From an uncultured Saprospiraceae bacterium (GTDB lineage Bacteria > Bacteroidota > Bacteroidia > Chitinophagales > Saprospiraceae), in contig CALCMV010000228.1 of the NCBI GenBank assembly GCA_937967535.1, positions 1 to 7,823 on the forward strand: DNA of 7,823 bases, in the 5' to 3' direction. Below the pieces are notes generated by a model, which was not told where the DNA came from, did no database searches, and saw only the letters and a program-made list of their open reading frames with translations. Below, piece after piece: positions 6,296-7,823 of the stretch. Positions within the stretch are counted from its first letter, which is position 1, and each line of letters begins with the position of its first letter. The position numbers and the translations under genes are program-made.

Positions 6296-6379
6296 AAGTT
6301 TAAGTTTAAGTTTAAGTTTAAGTTTAAGTTTAAGTTTAAGTTTAAGTTTAAGTTTAAGTTTAAGTTTAAGTTTAAGTTT
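6296..6379. repeat. Fourteen perfect tandem copies of AAGTTT
   Basis: An uninterrupted 84-bp hexamer array begins 17 bp after the lipoprotein stop; a degenerate unit precedes it. The perfection implies recent expansion or ongoing slippage. It is not part of a credible gene: the long Leu-Asn frame on the minus strand is a by-product of the period. It sits about 370 bp upstream of feoA, probably too far to tune that promoter by spacing. Confidence 0.97.
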
Positions 6380-6381
6380 AA

Positions 6382-6404
6382 ATAATTCATTTTCAATGAA
6401 TTAT
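6382..6404. repeat. Small perfect hairpin after the hexamer array
   Basis: ATAATTCATT (6382-6391) and AATGAATTAT (6395-6404) are exact reverse complements around a TTC loop. It lies downstream of the lipoprotein gene and could end or protect its transcript, but it is A+T-rich and lacks a T-run. Confidence 0.6.
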
Positions 6405-6664
6405 GAAAACTGAAAGTGTCGCTTAGTTCAGTCCAACCACTTATTCCAAAAATTGATGAACAAATAAATACACAGATAGCTATTAATGTGTTCGCCAATT
6501 TTGAATTTTGAATGATAAAAAATATTTAATTTACTCAATACGATTTACACGAAATGTGAAAAATGACTTAAATCACCGATTGCACAATTCCTACCAACAT
6601 TTCACCCAATCTTTCCGTTTAATTCCTATATTTGCAACTACCTTAGAATAAATCTAAATAAAAA
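6405..6664. other. Non-coding gap upstream of feoA
   Basis: No gene is supported. It holds a short tandem of AATTTTG (two full copies from 6497, then AATG) without a clear partner arm. It also holds the 6543-6561 element that resembles 491-509, and a likely feoA -7 box (separate entry). I could not find a convincing Fur-type palindrome by eye. Confidence 0.5.
6627..6634 (+). promoter_or_regulatory. Probable feoAB -7 promoter element
   Basis: TATATTTG matches the Bacteroidota -7 consensus TAnnTTTG exactly, 113 nt before the feoA ATG. No clear TTG is found at the -33 position. Transcription from about 6641 would include the whole inverted repeat 6665-6743 in the leader. Confidence 0.4.
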
Positions 6665-6743
6665 GAGTAGCGAGTAGCGAGTGCCGAGTAACGAGTTTTT
6701 ACACAAAACTCACTCGCTACTCGCTACTCGCCCACTCGCTACT
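6665..6743. repeat. Heptad-built inverted repeat in the feoA leader
   Basis: The left arm (6665-6699) is a run of degenerate 7-nt units of the form GAGTnnC. The right arm (6705-6743) is the complementary series, with one extra unit-like insertion. About 30 positions can pair, and a 5-nt loop (ACACA after the T-run) separates the arms. The right arm ends 4 nt before the feoA ATG. Transcribed from the candidate promoter, it would form a stable hairpin next to the ribosome-binding region. Confidence 0.85.
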
Positions 6744-6747
6744 AAAA

Positions 6748-6969
6748 ATGAAATTAAGCGATTTAAAAAAAGGCGACAAAGCGACTATCCTACGCATCCG
6801 CGACGGCGAAATGACCAAACAATTGATGACTTTGGGATTGGATTTCAGCGCACCCGTTGAGATGAAATACAAAGCACCATTTGGTGGTCCTGTTTGTATT
6901 AAAAATAATAAAAAATTTATCGTCATACGCGCCCGCGAAGCGGATGAAATCGCGATAGCCACCTTGTAG
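6748..6969 (+). CDS. feoA: Ferrous iron transport protein A (FeoA)
   Basis: A 73-residue small cytoplasmic SH3-like protein that works with FeoB in Fe2+ uptake. The start, MKLSDLKKGDKATILRI, is the usual FeoA opening (strand, then Gly-Asp turn). LMTLGLDFSAPVEMKYKAPFGG corresponds to the central Leu-Gly-Leu/Pro-Gly region, split here as LMTLGL (26-31) and APFGG (43-47); the last strands contain FIVIRAREADEIAI (57-70). The length is slightly short for the family (about 75-80). The last three codons and TAG stop are partly formed by the palindrome 6959-7000, so the C-terminus may have been trimmed or rewritten by it. feoB begins 62 nt downstream in the same direction. No Shine-Dalgarno; a long hairpin directly precedes the ATG. 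Confidence 0.92.
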   Translation: MKLSDLKKGDKATILRIRDGEMTKQLMTLGLDFSAPVEMKYKAPFGGPVCIKNNKKFIVIRAREADEIAIATL

Positions 6970-7000
6970 AGACAGGGCATGCCCTGTCCCTACAAGGTGG
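6959..7000. repeat. Palindrome copy 2, overlapping the feoA stop codon
   Basis: Arms 6959-6979 and 6980-7000 pair at 20 of 21 positions (A6970 faces C6989). The 32-bp core 6964-6995 matches the core at 11-42 at 31 of 32 bases. The outer five bases differ from copy 1 but are again complementary to each other (CCACC/GGTGG). The left flank is feoA coding sequence, so the right flank is its inverted copy. The TAG stop of feoA (6967-6969) lies in the left arm. Confidence 0.92.
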
Positions 7001-7001
7001 G

Positions 7002-7017
7002 CGGACAAGAATGTCCG
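7002..7017. repeat. Second hairpin in the feoA-feoB gap
   Basis: CGGACA-AGAA-TGTCCG, a perfect 6-bp stem with a four-base loop, starts 2 bp after the palindrome and ends 14 nt before the feoB ATG. With the palindrome it fills most of the 62-nt gap. It has no T-tract, so RNA stability or translation control is likelier than termination. Confidence 0.75.
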
Positions 7018-7031
7018 TGTTACGATTAAAA

Positions 7032-7823
7032 ATGAATTCACGAATAGCACTCATCGGCAACCCCAATTCCGGTAAAACGAGTATCTTCAATCAGTTGACG
7101 GGCTTGCGTCAGCGCACGGGCAACTTTCCCGGTATCACGGTAGATAAAACCTCCGGTACGCTTGCCAAACACGAAGAAATTGAAGTCGTTGATTTGCCCG
7201 GTTTGTACGATTTATACCCTGATTCGGCGGATGAGGCTGTCGTGCTACGCGAACTCGTAACTACTGACAATCAATACGATGCGGCGGTCTATGTGGCGGA
7301 TGCTTCTCACCTTGACCGTTCTCTCCTACTCTACTCACAGGTGGCGGATTTGGGGCTTCCGATGATTTTTGTGGTCAATATGATGGACGAAGCCGAAAAG
7401 TCCGGTTATCGCTTCAATACCAATCGCTTGAAAAGTCGTTTGGGTGTGCCTGTCATTTATACGGATGCGCGAAGTGGCGAGGGCCTTGACCGCTTGGTAA
7501 GCAAAATGACCGACCAAAAATATGACCTGCCCAATGCTTTTTTCCGCAGTCGCTATACCCGCGAAAACGTCATGGAAAACGGCTACCGCAGATGGATTTC
7601 GACTTGTTTTGAACAATATTTAAAAGATAATACCGCTTTCGCAGAACACGCTGACGCAGCCCAATCACTCGGCAGCGAAGCACAAACTTCCATCCTTGAA
7701 ATCCCTCAAAATCAATCGACTAACGAAGGCATCGTACTTGAAGACATCGAAAATCGCAAGCGACTCATCAATATCATCGCCGGAGAAGTCGTACAATCTC
7801 CAAAGGAAACCCGCCAGAATAAT
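7032..7823 (+). CDS. feoB: Ferrous iron transporter FeoB, N-terminal part (cut by window end)
   Basis: The first 264 codons of FeoB, the inner-membrane Fe2+ transporter with a cytoplasmic GTPase domain; the frame is open to the last base. All G motifs are visible: G1 GNPNSGKT (9-16), the G2 region with GNFPGITVDKT (30-40), G3 DLPG (54-57), G4 NMMD (116-119) and a G5-like DARSGEG (145-151). The G4 motif fits NxxD as in other FeoB proteins. From about 165 a charged, Gln/Asn-rich stretch replaces the usual compact GDI helices and may be an extended GDI or linker; the membrane domain would lie beyond the window. The ATG at 7032-7034 follows an A-rich run and has no Shine-Dalgarno. It is cotranscribed with feoA, unless the two hairpins in the gap reduce read-through. 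Confidence 0.95.
   Translation, partial: MNSRIALIGNPNSGKTSIFNQLTGLRQRTGNFPGITVDKTSGTLAKHEEIEVVDLPGLYDLYPDSADEAVVLRELVTTDNQYDAAVYVADASHLDRSLLLYSQVADLGLPMIFVVNMMDEAEKSGYRFNTNRLKSRLGVPVIYTDARSGEGLDRLVSKMTDQKYDLPNAFFRSRYTRENVMENGYRRWISTCFEQYLKDNTAFAEHADAAQSLGSEAQTSILEIPQNQSTNEGIVLEDIENRKRLINIIAGEVVQSPKETRQNN

Noticed and set aside
6296..6379. CRISPR array or telomere-like sequence
   Set aside because: Units are 6 bp without spacers, and the array is internal in an ordinary gene neighbourhood; it is a simple tandem repeat.
6217..6498. Minus-strand frame with a long Leu-Asn repeat
   Set aside because: It is the translation of the AAGTTT array; the flanking residues show no domain and it overlaps the lipoprotein gene end.
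6717..7050. Minus-strand frames opposite feoA and the feoA-feoB gap
   Set aside because: Antisense to FeoA; the sequence is a mirror of the coding frame and repeats.
7335..7616. Minus-strand frame opposite feoB
   Set aside because: The plus strand carries an intact FeoB GTPase domain through this stretch.

Overview
The window looks like chromosomal DNA of a Bacteroidota bacterium. The sigma factor, the FeoA/FeoB pair, the NadB and the stand-alone 5'-nucleotidase C-terminal lipoprotein are all of types I associate with that phylum. Exact matches to the Bacteroidota -7 promoter consensus TAnnTTTG lie upstream of nadB, the lipoprotein gene and feoA, and Shine-Dalgarno sequences are weak or absent. 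I cannot name a genus. Coding regions are moderate in GC (about 45% in nadB, near 50% or more in feoB) and the intergenic DNA is much richer in A+T.

Layout. Positions 1-640 hold a perfect 52-bp palindrome, a decayed transposase fragment (minus strand) and several small hairpins. Positions 641-2239 (minus) are nadB, L-aspartate oxidase, with a recognisable promoter just upstream. Positions 2554-4325 (minus) are a membrane glycosyltransferase gene overlapping by 10 nt a sigma-70-family (ECF-like) sigma factor gene, almost certainly one transcript. Positions 4659-5327 (minus) encode an unrecognised basic/proline-rich protein with two C-terminal membrane helices. From 5550 on, genes run on the plus strand: a lipoprotein with a 5'-nucleotidase C-terminal domain, then 469 bp of repeat-rich non-coding DNA, then feoA and the first 264 codons of feoB (cut by the window end), a ferrous iron uptake operon.

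The housekeeping genes are ordinary. What stands out is the intergenic DNA. Four gaps carry a long inverted repeat whose arms are built largely from degenerate tandem units of 7 (in one case about 8) bases. The base sequence differs completely between gaps, but the architecture is the same, and each lies within about 20 nt of a start or stop codon. A fifth gap has fourteen perfect copies of the hexamer AAGTTT. A separate 32-bp palindromic core occurs twice, once supplying the stop codon of feoA. The self-complementary flanks of its two copies differ from each other. I read this as one or two families of small non-coding repeats that multiply or are remodelled in this genome. Their mechanism and any regulatory role are inference only.
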